From Saccharina japonica (Eukaryota; Sar; Phaeophyceae; Laminariales; Laminariaceae), in assembly GCA_008828725.1 (NCBI GenBank), contig MEHQ01002874.1, forward strand, positions 40,854 through 104,853: DNA of 64,000 bases. The letters run 5' to 3'. The notes below the pieces were generated by a model, which saw only the letters and a list, made by a program, of their open reading frames with translations, was not told the origin of the DNA and made no database searches. The translations under genes and the position numbers were made by a program. Every line of letters begins with the position of its first letter. Position 1 is the first letter of the stretch. Positions 1 through 11,149 of this stretch are shown one piece after another.

Positions 1-149
1 AAAAACGCAGGTGTGCAGTTCCAAAGGGAAAATGCTAACTAATTCCAAGTACCAGGTAGTTCGTCTATTAATAGTGGTTCGTCTCCGAAAACGAAGGTGC
101 GGTTCAAAATGTGTTACACAGTCGCGTGTTGAGCAAGATAGGCATTTAT

Positions 150-520
150 GTCTGAAACCCTAAATAAACTACTTGAAATTAGCGTTGGGTTGAGCAAGAT
201 AGACATTTATGCCTGAAACCCTCAACTACTTGAAATAGAATGACCTTTTCTGAAAACAGCGTGCCTGAACGCGATTTTCGTGCCTATCTTGCCTATCTTT
301 TCTCAGGCACGGTCAGGCATGTCAAAATGACAAAAAAGGCATAAAAAATAACGCCGTTATATTAGAACTCCCAAATTTAGGGGAAAGGGGGTTATTTGTT
401 GCCTATCTACGTGCCTATTTCAATTTTTTTAGCCTGCGGCGGGCCTATCTCCATATGCCTATTTGCGCCTGCGGCGTGCCTTAAAGGCCTGGGCCTAGCA
501 GTAGTGCTCTGCCTATTGTT
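150..520. repeat. Degenerate GCCTATCT-rich repeat
   Basis: The motif GCCTAT(C/T)T and its complement AGATAGGC recur many times here, mixed with GCCTGCGGCG and TCAGGCA. There is no coding frame. Bases 1-150 hold nothing recognised apart from a CTATTAATAG site at 65-74. It may be a decayed tandem array or a MITE with long imperfect arms. Confidence 0.45.
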
Positions 521-666
521 TTGTCCATTCTGACCATTTTAGATACAGTAGTAGTAGTTATCATAGGTATCGAATAACTATTCCGCGGGCCCCCGTGGGT
601 TTTACGACAAAAAGGTGCGCCATCGCAACATTTGACCACCTATGTTACGCCCTGGTATGGTACGGA

Positions 667-837
667 ACAGGACACCTAATAAGAAACAGGAAATCTGGTC
701 AAGGCTGGATTTCTTAGTTGAGAGAAGGTGCTTTCTACACTAATTTCAAGATTACGACTCCATAATTTATTATTTTACTTTGAATATCAGCCTGCCTTTC
801 ATATTATTAGGCTGTTTCTTATTAGGTGTCTTTTACT
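667..837. mobile_element. MITE family C, copy 1 (CAGGACACCTAATAAG ends)
   Basis: The left end reads GACACCTAATAAGAAACAGG and the right end is its inverse, ending near 837. The interior carries the family signature GGCTGGATTTCTTA and TTTCAAGAT. Other copies lie at 34848-35266, 43697-43873, 44825-44990 and 57207-57377. The better copies start TACAGG and end CCTGTA, which fits a TA target duplication. No transposase is encoded. Confidence 0.75.
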
Positions 838-879
838 GTATGCACAGACAGCAGAAGGGAGAGTAGATTTTTTTCAGAG

Positions 880-1180
880 AGCTATTTCTTGTTCTTATTT
901 TTAATACCTCGTAGTGCTTTTTGTTCTTATTTTTCGGTTCGGCTCGTGTCGTTGTGTCCTCGTATCCGATACGTGAGCATCTCGGTTGCTTTACCCATTC
1001 ATTTGCGTTTACGTATATATTTTGTTTTGTTTTTTCTCTGTTTCACATGCACTCTGTGAACACAGACTTTTCTGTATCTCTCTAGGATTAGGAATCAGGA
1101 CAGACACTCCTGGGTGTACTGCTGTTTTTGATGTGGTTGGGTAGAAAGAACGGATCTAATGTGAAGACAACACACACATC
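880..1180 (+). mobile_element. LINE-B 3' end fragment
   Basis: The stretch matches the 3' part of both arms of the 31.1-34.3 kb inverted pair: a GTCGTTGTGTCCTC block, a TTTACCCATT block, then CTCTAGGATTAGG and a tail AATGTGAAGACAACACACAC. This is a 5'-truncated copy without coding sequence. Confidence 0.6.
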
Positions 1181-1588
1181 AGTGTTGGTTTTCTTGTTCC
1201 GGAGTGCTTGTGAGTGATCAAAATGTTGAAAAACTCATGATCTCGTACGCCGTAGGATGGCCAAGACGATTCACAGTTACAGTAGTAGACGTCACCTGTG
1301 AGGAGGGCGGAAACGGAGGAGAGGCACAGCTACGTAGAGCTACGTCGTAGAGGCAGCTTGGCTGGAGACCTGCTGTGGCCTTGCTCGGTGGAGCTAGAGG
1401 CTGGGGGCCTGATGTGGCGTTTAGGGTTGGTGTTAGGGCAGTTTCCTATTCTTCTGAGATGTGGTGCATTCTGGCAGATTCTTATATACTGCTGTACCTG
1501 CCGACGTCGCTACACATGTATTTACCGATTTCTAATCATTGTTTTCCTGCTCGAGTTCAGCACAAATGCTTCATTTAGTACGTAGTCG

Positions 1589-1940
1589 GTCGCCCCGATG
1601 GTCTAGAGGTAACCTCGAACGCTTCTGAACGTTGATGTCTGGAGTTCGAATCTCACGTGGGTCGGGCTTTTGAGTTTATTTGCAAAAATAAATAAAAAAC
1701 GGAATCAACTGCTGAGAGCGCCAATTAATAGTAGCGTGGGTAGGCACAATTCGATGCGAGTCGACGAGGGAAGGAAAGGCTGAAGTCTTCTCGCGATAAA
1801 AATGCAAGGCAAGAACCGTAGTGGGGGAGGAGGGAGAGGAGCCTACTTTGTGACCCCGGATCTGAGTTACGACCAGGGAGGAGAGAGAAAGGAAGGGCGA
1901 AGATAATAAATGGGATGGACCAACACAAAAAAAAAAAAAA
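1589..1940 (+). mobile_element. tRNA-derived SINE (SINE-A), full copy 1
   Basis: The first 75 bases resemble a tRNA gene, with A box TGGTCTAGAGG and B box GTTCGAATC, so transcription by RNA polymerase III is expected. A unique body of about 260 bp follows (GTGACCCCGGATC is a useful marker), then a poly-A tail at 1927-1940. Copies at 42404 and 61563 are almost identical, so the family moved recently. It relies on another element's reverse transcriptase. Confidence 0.85.
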
Positions 1941-1959
1941 AGTACCTGTCGTATATGGC

Positions 1960-2140
1960 ATTGCAGTGTCTGCTCTGCTTACTGCACTGAGCGTAGTATA
2001 TCTGTGTCGTAGTTTTGTGACCACAGAACTGGTACCTTTTTAGGATGAAGAATCGGCACGGACACTGGGTGTGCTCTGTGCTCGATGTCGACGGGTAGAA
2101 ACGTAGAAACGAAGGTTTAATGTGAAGAACACACACAAAA
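1960..2140 (+). mobile_element. LINE-B type 3' tail (family B)
   Basis: This carries the dispersed tail: GTTTTGTGACCACAGAACTG, GATGAAGAATCGGCACGG, GGATGTCGACGGGTAGAA-like text, and GGTTTAATGTGAAGAACACA. The same tail ends both arms of the 31-34 kb pair, so it is best read as a 5'-truncated retrotransposon end. Confidence 0.6.
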
Positions 2141-2276
2141 ACCTGGATTTTCTCAAAATTTCAATGAATCTCAGCCTGAGATCGGGTACTACTGCTGATG
2201 TACTGCTAAATCTGACGTGTACGCACAACACCTACTTTGTCGTATATACGGGTATGGCACGAATCGTCCACTTCAC

Positions 2277-2589
2277 CTTGAGTCAAGGCCGCCTCCTCGC
2301 GGCCACCTTGGTCTTCCCCGAGCGTGATGCGGGCCAAGGGTGCCAGCGCGCCAACACCATGCTTCCGTCGCAAGCCGCGCGGGGAATCATCAGCACGAAG
2401 ACCAATATTATTCCCTCGGGCTTGCTCGTCACTACTGGTGCTCGAAGCCCCAAAAAAGGCGTAACTCGAAAGAAGGGCGAATCCGAGCAGCAGCAGATGC
2501 GGTGAACGGACGAGGGTGCACATTGAAAGGATCGCTCTTCCACGAGAATCAGCTGTTGTTGGTGGTGGTGGTGGTGGTGGTGGTGCCAT
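2277..2589 (-). CDS. First exon of a membrane-anchored protein, paralog of 57932-58271
   Basis: The start is taken at the ATG on 2589 (MAPPPP...). A proline run and a basic stretch precede one hydrophobic segment (LLLLGFALLSSYAFFG), which looks like a signal peptide or type II anchor. The lumenal part holds KHGVGALAPLARI and ends LTQ. The exon closes at CTCAAG|GTGAAGTGG, a good splice donor in phase 1. The paralog at 57932 shares the anchor position, the KH.DVGALAPPARI block, LTQ, and the identical donor in the same phase. Shared sequence on both sides of the donor argues for a real exon rather than chance. No downstream exon was found in the repeats below 2277. Function unknown; a Golgi or secreted enzyme is only a guess. 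Confidence 0.6.
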
Positions 2590-2649
2590 CGTGATAGGTA
2601 TCGTTCTCCGAAACGTGGGGCAATTGTATCGTATTTGGCACAACAACGC

Positions 2650-3800
2650 TGTTCACCGGCGCAGCAAACAGCAGCCTCTACGTACTCGAACCATCTATCT
2701 TCGTGATATCATTTGCCTGTGGATGACCTTGCTCGCATCTACTACGGGTGTTACACGCGTGCGTGCGAACCTCTTTTTTTTTGTTTCCTCTTGCGATCTG
2801 CGATTTTATGTTACCTCATCTTATTTCATTTCATTGGATTGGATCATGTGTTTTAGTTTGTTTCGTTTAGTTTCATTTCGTTTTTTCGTTTTCCCCTCGT
2901 ATGCGGCCCTTTCTTCATTTAATATCAATTCTGTGTGTTTTCTTCACATATTTATTCAACCGTTATTTTTTTTATCTCCAAGAGACCGATCCAACAACCC
3001 GAAAAAACACAAAAAAAAAAGAAGCGACCAAAACTATGAATTGTAAAAAAACATAAAAACATAAAAACATATAAAATCCTCGAGCTCACAGCTGTTGTTT
3101 TTTATTGTTTAAATAATATAATAACTAGGGCCGGCAACAGCATTGAATAAATAAATGCATTTGAACGTGCGATAAAAATCCGGGGTTAACCCCTCAAGAA
3201 CTGGTCCGACCAATTTGGGGGCAAACTACTTGAAATTAGTGTGATAATTTTGTTATAGTGAAGAATGGGATAAAAGTCCAGAGCAAAAATCTCAAAATTG
3301 TGCGGGGGATCGCAGAAATACCATTTTTTCGTAATGACTCGATTGATGTATGGAATCGAGTTTTTTTTCATCGCTCTCCTCCCTGTGTCTTCAGCACTGC
3401 TGATGTCTCCACCTAGTTTATTTATGTCGAAAACGACGATTTTGGTACGTTGTTTTTTGTCAAAAAGTTTTTTTTTTTTTTTCGCGGATATCTCGGGGGG
3501 GATAAAGTCGGAAAAAAGGTATACAAATCTGCGTATGTATACTATCGCTTTTTGTTGCATGTTAAGCAGGGTTGGGTGTGTCGGGGTTAGTGCTCCAAAC
3601 TTCGGTCGTCGCCTAACTTGCAGTGGTTCACGTGATACAGTACGCTCGGCAGTTAAGAATTTCAGGCTGAATGTTCAGATGAAAATAAGAACATGATGAC
3701 CTGTTTTGTACTGAAAAACGTGTTGGAAACATCCTGCTTTTACACAAAAATTCCATCCTGGCCAGAAAACAAAAAATCTCAACTGGTGTAGCGTACTGTT
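2650..3800. other. Gene-poor repeat mosaic
   Basis: AT-rich DNA with no convincing exon. Around 3060-3110 is a copy of the CTCACAGCTGTTGTTTTTT repeat, also seen near 42160 and 43400. At 3185-3250 is a copy of the AACTACTTGAAATTAG repeat. At 3690-3800 is a segment related to 26200-26300. Confidence 0.4.
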
Positions 3801-4165
3801 TTGTGGCTACAGAACTGCTACCTTTTTTAGGATGAAGAATCGGCACGGATACTGGGTGTGTGTGTGTGTGTGTGTGTTCTTCACATTAAACCTTCCTTTC
3901 TACCCGTCGACATCCAGCACACCCAGTGTCCGTGCCGATTCTTCATCCTAAAAAGGTACCAGTTCTGTGGTCACAAAACTACGACACAGAGATACTACAC
4001 TCAGTGCAGTAAGCAGAGCAGACAATGCAACGCCATATACGACAGGCAAGACCTACCCTGCTAGCAATCCAGGTGCATGCAAGAGAAAAAAAGAGAAAAA
4101 AGAAAAAAGTGCTGGATGTCGACGGGTAGAAAGGAAGGTTTAATGTGAAGAACACACACACCTGC
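3800..4165. repeat. Back-to-back LINE-B tails forming a long hairpin
   Basis: A plus-strand tail at 3800-3870 runs through a (GT)n tract straight into a minus-strand tail at 3872-4080. A third, plus-strand fragment follows at 4088-4165. Marker strings such as GATGAAGAATCGGCACGG appear in both orientations, so the DNA could fold into a stem. Confidence 0.65.
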
Positions 4166-4514
4166 ACACACTGCTGTACGACTTTAGGACTTAGGACTCT
4201 GTTTTTCCGCCGGCCCAGCTCGTACCATTTCTTCTGTGATCACAAAACTACGACACATATAATACGTACTACGTAGAGATGGTGCGTTGCGATTTGCGAT
4301 GCAGTGAGCATATAGACCAGAGACAACAAGGAAGAAGTACTTATTACGACCTGGCTTCTTGGTGGATGGCGATCTCGGTACTTTTCCTTGGTTGTTGTTC
4401 CCGGTGTTCTTTCTTTCGTTCTACGATGTGTTTGGTGTGTTGCCGGTGGCAGCTCCTCCAGGGGGGCAAGACCTATGGGTGATGACCCTCCCTGTCTTTT
4501 TTTATAGGGTCATC

Positions 4515-4740
4515 ACCCATTTTGTTTTGTCCATCCCATTTATTATCTTCGCCCTTCCTTTCTCTCTCCTTCCTGGTCGTAACTCAGATCCGGGGTCACA
4601 AAGTAGGCTCCTCTCCCTCCTCCCCTACTACGGTTCTTGCCTGACATTTTTATCGCGAGAAGTTTTCAGCACTTTCTTCCCTCGTCGAGTTGCGTCGGAT
4701 TCCGCGTACCCACGCCACGAAGGCGCTCTCAGCAACCCAT
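4515..4740 (-). mobile_element. SINE-A, truncated copy
   Basis: Reverse complement of the SINE body: GTCCATCCCATTTATTATC, GATCCGGGGTCACAAAGTAG, then TCGCGAGAAG. The tRNA-like head is missing. From 4745 to 5200 there is only low-complexity sequence with poly-G runs. Confidence 0.7.
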
Positions 4741-5203
4741 AGGGCAAGACGACAGCAATGCTACAACCCCTCGCATTTTGTTTTGTCGTGGTCGCTTTTT
4801 GCCTTTGTTTTTCTGTCCTTCCATGTTTTCTTAGGTTTCCTTCAAGGGCGCACGAAAAAAGAAAAGAAAACGACACCACATACACGTACGTAGGAAGGTC
4901 AGAAGGAAAAACAAACCGGATCGCTGTGATCACAGGACGAAATGAGCAAAAACCACTTTTTGTTTTCGTCTTTTGTTCCCTTTTTTAACTTGGTTTTAGA
5001 GACCCCCCCTATTTGTTTTCGCTGGTCGGGGGGGGGGGGGGGGGTAATTAAAAAAAAAACTTGACTTATTGTTTTCTGGGATCACAACGGTCCGGTTTCT
5101 TCCCTCCAATATCGGGGGGGGGGTGTGTGGTGTCGATAACTTTTTTTTTTGTGCGCCCTTGTTTCCTTCGATTGTTTAGCTCCGTAATATACACGTAATC
5201 ATT

Positions 5204-5580
5204 TTGTTTGATTTACTTTCTCCTCTCGCTCCTCGTTTTTTTTGTGTTTGGCACGAAGACGATACTGAATTAGGTAGGAAGCGTGATACATCCACTGTGC
5301 GGGTGGCGCTCAAGCGAGTGGAGGTGGGGGGGGCAATGGTTCGTAGGGAAACCGCGGCTGACGAAAGCAGGAACGAGACCGCAGACAAGGTAGCAAGGTA
5401 CCAGGCTGACTATTAATAGTTGGCAGAAAGAACAATCTGTACTACCCGTACATGAACTGCCTCGGCTGCCTGGAGGGTGCGTTGGGTGTGCTTCGGTTGC
5501 CTCTTCTTTCCTTTCGTTCTTACTACTACTACTTACCCTCTGTTTACGCTGTTTCATTTTATTTTATTTTCTACTGTCTG
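5204..5580 (+). pseudogene. LINE-B C-terminal coding fragment and 3' region
   Basis: The frame 5204-5416 ends in DESRNETADKVARYQADY. The same peptide family appears at 10560-10342 (minus, SRKETADRVARYQ) and in both arms of the 31-34 kb pair (FRNELVDRVRRYR). It is therefore the end of the LINE-B reverse-transcriptase ORF. A CTATTAATAG insert at 5410-5419 interrupts sequence that reads CTAG in the copy at 10342. Confidence 0.6.
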
Positions 5581-5592
5581 TCACATCTATTA

Positions 5593-6014
5593 ATAGAGGT
5601 GGGCACCGGGAGGCAAAAAACCCCCAACGAAAACCGGATAACGAGGCGGTATTATCGAAACAAAAAACCGGATATAACCGGTTTTGTTTCCTCCGGTTTT
5701 GACCGGTTTTCGGATAACCGGTTAAAACCGGATGGTAACGCGAAACGCCTCCACGACATTGACCATAACGGCATGTTTGGGTCTAAAACGTGCTACTTAT
5801 ATGTGGATTCCGAGCCACAACCACAGCACACGAGGTGATGTGGTTTCAAGGTGTAAAACATTGTTGTGAAGAAGACATTGCCGGTGCACATTTGACATGT
5901 TCTATATACCTCCCCCCGAGACGATCCAGCACTGAACAGCGGTCAGCTGTTCGCATGTTGGATTTCCAAAAACCGGTTTAAACCGGGTTTTTTATAACGG
6001 TGCCCACCTCTAAC
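5593..6014. mobile_element. TIR element family E, copy 1
   Basis: The ends are perfect inverted repeats: GAGGTGGGCACCG at the left and CGGTGCCCACCTC at the right, with TA next to each. The interior carries repeated AACCGGTT/TTTAAACCGG words. No transposase frame. Relatives lie near 8630, 37886, 40150 and 63064. Confidence 0.75.
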
Positions 6015-6900
6015 CACGACCCACCGCCCACAACGTAGCAATCCTATTGGAAGAGAAGAAATAATGCCTCGTTTCCTAAAGAAAGCAGCATGTTAATTGT
6101 ACCACCCCCTTACTTCTATCTAGTCTACTTCTGACGACGATTGACGTGCAGCACTATACTGCCTGTAGTCGATTGTTGTTGTTGTCTTCACATTAAAAAG
6201 CGTGCCGGTCTCTCTATCCAGTACCTCCATCTGTCGTACTAATCCAACACTTGACACGGTCGATTCCCGTGGTCACAGGCTAACTTACCCAAAAAAGGTA
6301 TACTGAAATAAAAGTGGAACCCGAAGGGTCCGCAAAGCGATCAAAGCCAATCAAAAACAGATAGTCTGGAGCCCTCCGCTCCCCTCTACACGCTATGTGA
6401 AACGTAAAAAATAAAAAATGGAAAAGTCACAATCACCAATCGGGGGTACACGCCCCTGATTCTATCTTGTGCCCCTATAATGCCGGGGTGTTCCGTGCCG
6501 GGTTCACACGGTCAGGCAAACAAATGAGTCCTCACCCGCATTATAAACGCAGACATGATACGGGGGAAGGAAACTATGGTCCCGTGTGATTGATGTACCC
6601 CCGGCCTGCGAGCAGTGTAAACTGCAAAAGGTCAAAAGCAACGAAGGCGAAAAAGACGAACGACAAAGACAAAGCAGACAAGTCAAAAGTACAAGCAAAA
6701 CACTCACACAGCACAAGACCGCAGAGCAACAACACATTGACACGTCATCCCGAGGGGTGGTGCAATGGTGCGGACGGTGGGGGGAGGGGGGAAAATAACA
6801 AAACAAACAAACAAACAAACAAACAGTCAGGACAGTCAATCGCGGCACATATCGCGCCACTCGGTCCGCCATCTCTCGCTTGTTTCCTTTCCCTCGCCGA
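6015..6900. other. No gene recognised
   Basis: Mixed repeats. A minus-strand LINE-B tail scrap (TCTTCACATTAAA) lies near 6190, and a (CAAA)n tract near 6800. Nothing here supports a coding exon. Confidence 0.4.
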
Positions 6901-7026
6901 TTCGCCTTCTTTCCGCACCCCTCCCGTCCGTTGGTTCTTGGTGTCTCTTTGTTTGTTGCTGCGGCTCTTTTTTCTCGCTCGTCGCTCGTTTCCGGCTAGC
7001 CTCCTCTTCTTCCTTGTGCCAGGAGG

Positions 7027-8175
7027 TCATAAACCTCTCAGGCTCCCTGCAGCACTCCGTCTTCTACCACTGCCTTCCTCCCTTCGCCTTCGCTGCTTCA
7101 CCCAACTGAATTCGGGATTCCGAAGAAACGTCTCTGGTCGTCCGTAGAGCCGTGCGTAGCTCCGAACGCTCTGAAGTCGTTCCTTCAGGCACGTCTGCCA
7201 GTTCCGCTCCGGCACCCCGCGCCCCCACAGCTCCCCGAACATCAGTCGTTCGGGAGTCGCCCGTCTGGCTGCCTTGCACGGCCCGCCGCAACAGTAAGGC
7301 GCCGTTGCCGACAGTGGCTTCCACGCTCTGCACCCGACCCTCTTCAGGGCCTGGCGTAAGACAGCTGCCGTAGGTGCCTTGCTTGCGCTGGTACCAATAA
7401 CTCGCAGCAGCAGCCGGTGGTGTATCGTCCGCAGCAAGTCGGAGTCGAGTCCACGTGGGCCCATGTCATGCAACCGTACAGCAGTGCCTCCATCGGCCTC
7501 CGCTTGAAGCAGGCGCGGCTTGAGTCGAAACGGTACTCCCGGCCTATCGAAGAGCTCCGGGCCATACCTCCTGACGCACGCCGACGCTGCTCTGCCTCCT
7601 GAAGTTGATCTCCCCGGTGAGGTCGCCATGTTCGTTGACGAGGCCCGCCCAGGTACCGGAATACTCGTGGGTTTGGGTGTATTTCTGCCCGCTGCTTCGA
7701 TTATCAGCGGCGGCGGCGGGCGGTGATGGCTGCTTCTCCTTTACGCGCATCAGGAGAGTCTCCGTCTTCTTCTCCAGACCCGTCAGCCGAACTCCCCAAA
7801 CACCTGCACGATAAAGGTTCATCACCTCGCCAGTCCGTCGGCGGACCTCGATACAACGCCGGCGTCATCGGCATACAGCATCCCCCACACCGCCCTCCGT
7901 ACGCGGTCGAGTGGTGTCTCCGTCCCCGCTCCCGTCTCCTCCTTCAGGAACACTAGGTTCTGCATGATACCATCGTCCTCGCTGAATCGTACGATAACGA
8001 CCTCTAGGGCCGCGGCGAAGAAAACGTTGAACAGCAGTGGGGACAGCACACACCCTTGTCGCAAGCCTTGCGTGACCAAGAACCAGTCCGACAGTTCTCC
8101 ATCGTCCATGCGCACCCGGGTCCGCATTCCGTCGTGGAATTGGCATAGACGTATTAAAAACTACTATACATAGAC
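7027..8175 (-). pseudogene. LINE-B reverse transcriptase, decayed
   Basis: Read on the minus strand from about 8130, successive frames give [18 protein letters not shown], then [20 protein letters not shown] (RT block with the QGCVLSP loop), then [19 protein letters not shown] (the YADD active site). The connection domain follows as EHGDLTGEINFRRQSSVGVR. Several frame changes are needed, so this is a dead copy. It encodes the polymerase part only; the endonuclease half is absent. Its relatives are at 10260-11147 and 31100-34335. It differs from the LINE at 48115-53621. Confidence 0.8.
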
Positions 8176-8179
8176 CTTG

Positions 8180-8620
8180 TGGGCTTCGGAAGCTTAAGCT
8201 TTCCTCGGCATACATACATATCTTCGTAGGTGACGGTCACCCTCAGCCTTTAATTGCCGAAGGAGAAATTCTTGGCTTCCTTTGCTTTCTTCTTTCTTCG
8301 CGATGTCTTGCTTCCCGTCTTTATTTTATATGCCTTGCAGATCCGCGCATTCGGAGGGACTTCCTGCGCGAGGTCAAACCCCTACACTAAAATCAAGTAA
8401 ACATATCAACACTAATTTCAAGACAACAATTTACACACTGATTTCAATATATGTTGTTTTCAGACTAAAGTGAAGTTTTCTTTTCAAAAAGTCCAAAAAA
8501 AGTGAAAATATATTATACAACTAGAAGAGGTCGTACGTGAAATGTTTGTATACCTTGGTATTACACTACTACTATGCTGCTGTGTATATACTATTATAAG
8601 TACTGTGGTGGTGGTTTTAT
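8180..8620. other. No gene recognised
   Basis: Short AT-rich stretch with repeated AATTTCAAGACA-like words. Nothing else is visible. Confidence 0.35.
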
Positions 8621-8629
8621 TCGGTAGAG

Positions 8630-8829
8630 AATCAGTGGAGAAATTGTCCGGTGCTACCAGTTTTCCGGTTTTATCCGGTTTTTATCCGGTTTTATCCCGT
8701 TTTCGGTTAACCGGTTTAAACCGGCGAAACAAACGCGTTTTTTTTTCAAAAACAGACTACTCGTACACGCCTGCTGGGTTTCCAAAAACCGGTTTAAACC
8801 AGGTTTTTTTTTCGGTGCCCACCTCTAGT
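8630..8829. mobile_element. TIR element family E, copy 2
   Basis: The right end is CGGTGCCCACCTCTAG at 8814-8829. The interior has TTAACCGGTTTAAACCGG and AAAAACCGGTTTAAACC. The left end is eroded. Confidence 0.6.
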
Positions 8830-8849
8830 CACATCTCCTCCGGCAGAAG

Positions 8850-9225
8850 CACGACACCTTCTTTCTTTGTCTTTTGTTGTCGTTTTTGTGTGTTTCCCTT
8901 ATTTAATATATTGTCTATGTATTCGCTTTTGGCTTTTCGCGTTTCGCTTTTCGCTTTTCGTGTTTTTCGCTTTTTTTTTCTTTTTTTCCTTTCACACAGC
9001 TAGATTGCTAGCAGGGTAGGACGTGCCTGCTATTGTCTGCTCTGCTCACTGCATTGCAGCTTAGTAATTATGTGTTGTAGTTTTGTGACCACATAACTGG
9101 TATATCTCTAGGATGAAGAATCGACACGGACACCGTGGGTGTGTTGGATGTCGACGGGTAGTAAAAAGACGGTTTGATGTGGACAACACACACGGTTTAA
9201 TGTGAAGAAAGAAGAAAACGCACAC
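8850..9225 (+). mobile_element. LINE-B type 3' tail, longer copy
   Basis: Contains GATTGCTAGCAGGGTAGGA, TTTTGTGACCACATAACTGG, GGATGTCGACGGGTAG and GGTTTAATGTGAAGA. The order matches the copies at 55245-55590 and 56070-56395. Confidence 0.6.
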
Positions 9226-9709
9226 AATGCAATGCCTATACGACAGGCCTGCTAGCAATCCAACTGCGTGAAGGATAAAAAAAAACAAAAAATGGAATAG
9301 GGGAAAAACCTGAAGAATACGAATAAAATAAGAATACCAGACAAACAAACGAAGAAACAAACAAACATGCAAACAAACAGACAGACAGACAGACAAAAAC
9401 GATAATAAACGACGAGGAAATAAAGTGTCTTGCTTCCCCCGAAGGAGATGTGACAGACAACATATTACGAATCCAGGCTACCTGGGTTGAGGTCTAAAGT
9501 CATTGTCACGAGGCAACACATGCAGGTTCTCTAACAGTTGGTGTGTGTGGCCTGCCAGAGGCCAGGAGCCACCCATGAGAGGCATAAACAAAGACGAGAA
9601 CACAGAATCAAGACATTATGACCAACCTCAATGCCAGCGCAGGACTGGAGTCGACCGAGTCGAGAGGTGTGCCCCTACGTCTGTTATGGTTTTGGAACCG
9701 TTTGACTAG

Positions 9710-9982
9710 TTACGACGAAACAGGCGTTTCGTATGACAGGGGTCGCTTACTTTGCATCCCCTCCATCTCCGTAGAGTCGCTTCGAAGCTCTAGGTACTCT
9801 CTTGTGCCCTCGTGCTCTCTCCTACTCTCTCTCATGCTCTCGGTCATCGTCACGACTAGAGAACAAGCAATCCGTTTACCATCTATCTCTACAATGCTGG
9901 GATGCACCATCCCCTGCTTAGCAGAAGCCTGCTCCGCCTCAAGGAGTCGTACGAGCGCACTCTCGCGAGCTCGGTGGATCAT
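9710..9982 (-). CDS. Hypothetical protein or terminal exon
   Basis: From the ATG at 9982 to the stop at 9710 the frame gives 90 residues, beginning MIHRARESALVRLLEAEQ and ending PLSYETPVSS. It is rich in E, R and S, with a likely amphipathic helix at the start and a charged middle (TESMRESRREHEGTREYLEL). The frame stays open a few codons upstream of the ATG to an in-frame TAA, and CAATCTCAG there could be an acceptor. The composition looks coding, but no family was recognised and no partner exon was found. The plus strand is also open here, so the strand choice is a judgement. Confidence 0.4.
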   Translation of the reverse strand: MIHRARESALVRLLEAEQASAKQGMVHPSIVEIDGKRIACSLVVTMTESMRESRREHEGTREYLELRSDSTEMEGMQSKRPLSYETPVSS

Positions 9983-10259
9983 AATCAGGTCTGAGATTGG
10001 TCTTTATGTCATGCTCTTCTATCTCCTGATGGCTTTGGCAACACGTCTCACCTATGCATATTACACCCTGAACCTGCATATACTGTTTGCCTCATCGAAG
10101 ACCTTAGCCTCTTGACCGTGACCTCTATGACTCTCAACCTGCCTCTTATGGTCTACAATAAATATACCTGTAAACTATTAATAAACTAAAACTATTACTA
10201 AGAATGAACTGAACCGATGAATACTGAGAACGAAAGGAAAGGATAGGCAACTACAGTAG

Positions 10260-11147
10260 TATAAAAGCAAATCAAAAGCACCCTCCAGGCAACCAAGCCA
10301 GTTTCTGTACGGGTAGTACAGATAATAATAGGTTCTATCAACTAGCCGGTCTGGTACCGTGCTACCCTGTCTGCCGTTTCCTTCCTGCTTCCGTCAGCCG
10401 CGTTTTCTCCACGAATCGTTGCCCCCCACCCCGTCTCCGTTCCCTTGGGCGCCACCCATGCAATAATCGATGTGTGGCGCTTCCTACTCGATTCCGCTTC
10501 GTCTTCATGCGAAACACAAAAGGCAAGGAAGGAAAGATAAGAGGAGGAGGAGATAACCAAAACAAAAATATATGTGTACTTCGTACGTAGCTACGTAAAC
10601 AATCCAAGAACACCTACGTAAAACAAATAAGCATCTTGGTTGGTATGCCAACGCGTGAGTACCCGCCACAGTACGTAGTAGCTCTCTCGGTCGACAGATT
10701 CGTATTATTTCTGCAGATCAGTGAATCACATGTATGAGGGGGTTTTTCTCTCTCGCCCGAGTTCTCGCAGTCGTCGCACGACGAACAGCATGCCGACTGT
10801 TGATCGTGCCAGACGAAAACCGCACTGTGTGGCTCCTCAGGGATTATGCCTCAGTCCTCGCAGAAGTGGCTAAGGCGGGACGTGACGATTTTCAACATGT
10901 TTCCTGCGTGAACAACAAGCAAAGTCCCTCTGTAGTTGTTGCAATCAGGTCGATCCTTCTTTGTGAAGCACCTTGATGGTCGCGCCTTTCTACTGCCGGG
11001 GGACTTCTCCCATTGACAAGGATGTGGTCCAGACACTGACTGGGTGAAATCCGCATGATCGATTTTCAGTAGTTCGGCCGGCAGGTCGTCTGGTCTTACC
11101 GCTTTCCATTCCGGCATGGTCTTAATGGCCCTCGTCATCTCGTCCAC
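10260..11147 (-). pseudogene. LINE-B copy with internal deletion
   Basis: On the minus strand 11147-10740 encodes the first RT blocks: MDEMTRAIKTMPEWKAVRPD, then a damaged KKDRPDCNNYRGTLL segment and a GIIPEEPHS block. The next recognisable part, 10560-10342, is already the C-terminus (NAADGSRKETADRVARYQTG), followed by 3' sequence to 10260. The palm with the YADD motif is missing, so most of the ORF was deleted or never copied. Confidence 0.7.
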
Positions 11148-11149
11148 GG

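Noticed and set aside
1592..1665. A true tRNA gene
   Set aside because: A and B boxes are present, but the same head heads a dispersed 350-bp poly-A element in many copies, so it is a SINE; no clean acceptor stem was seen.
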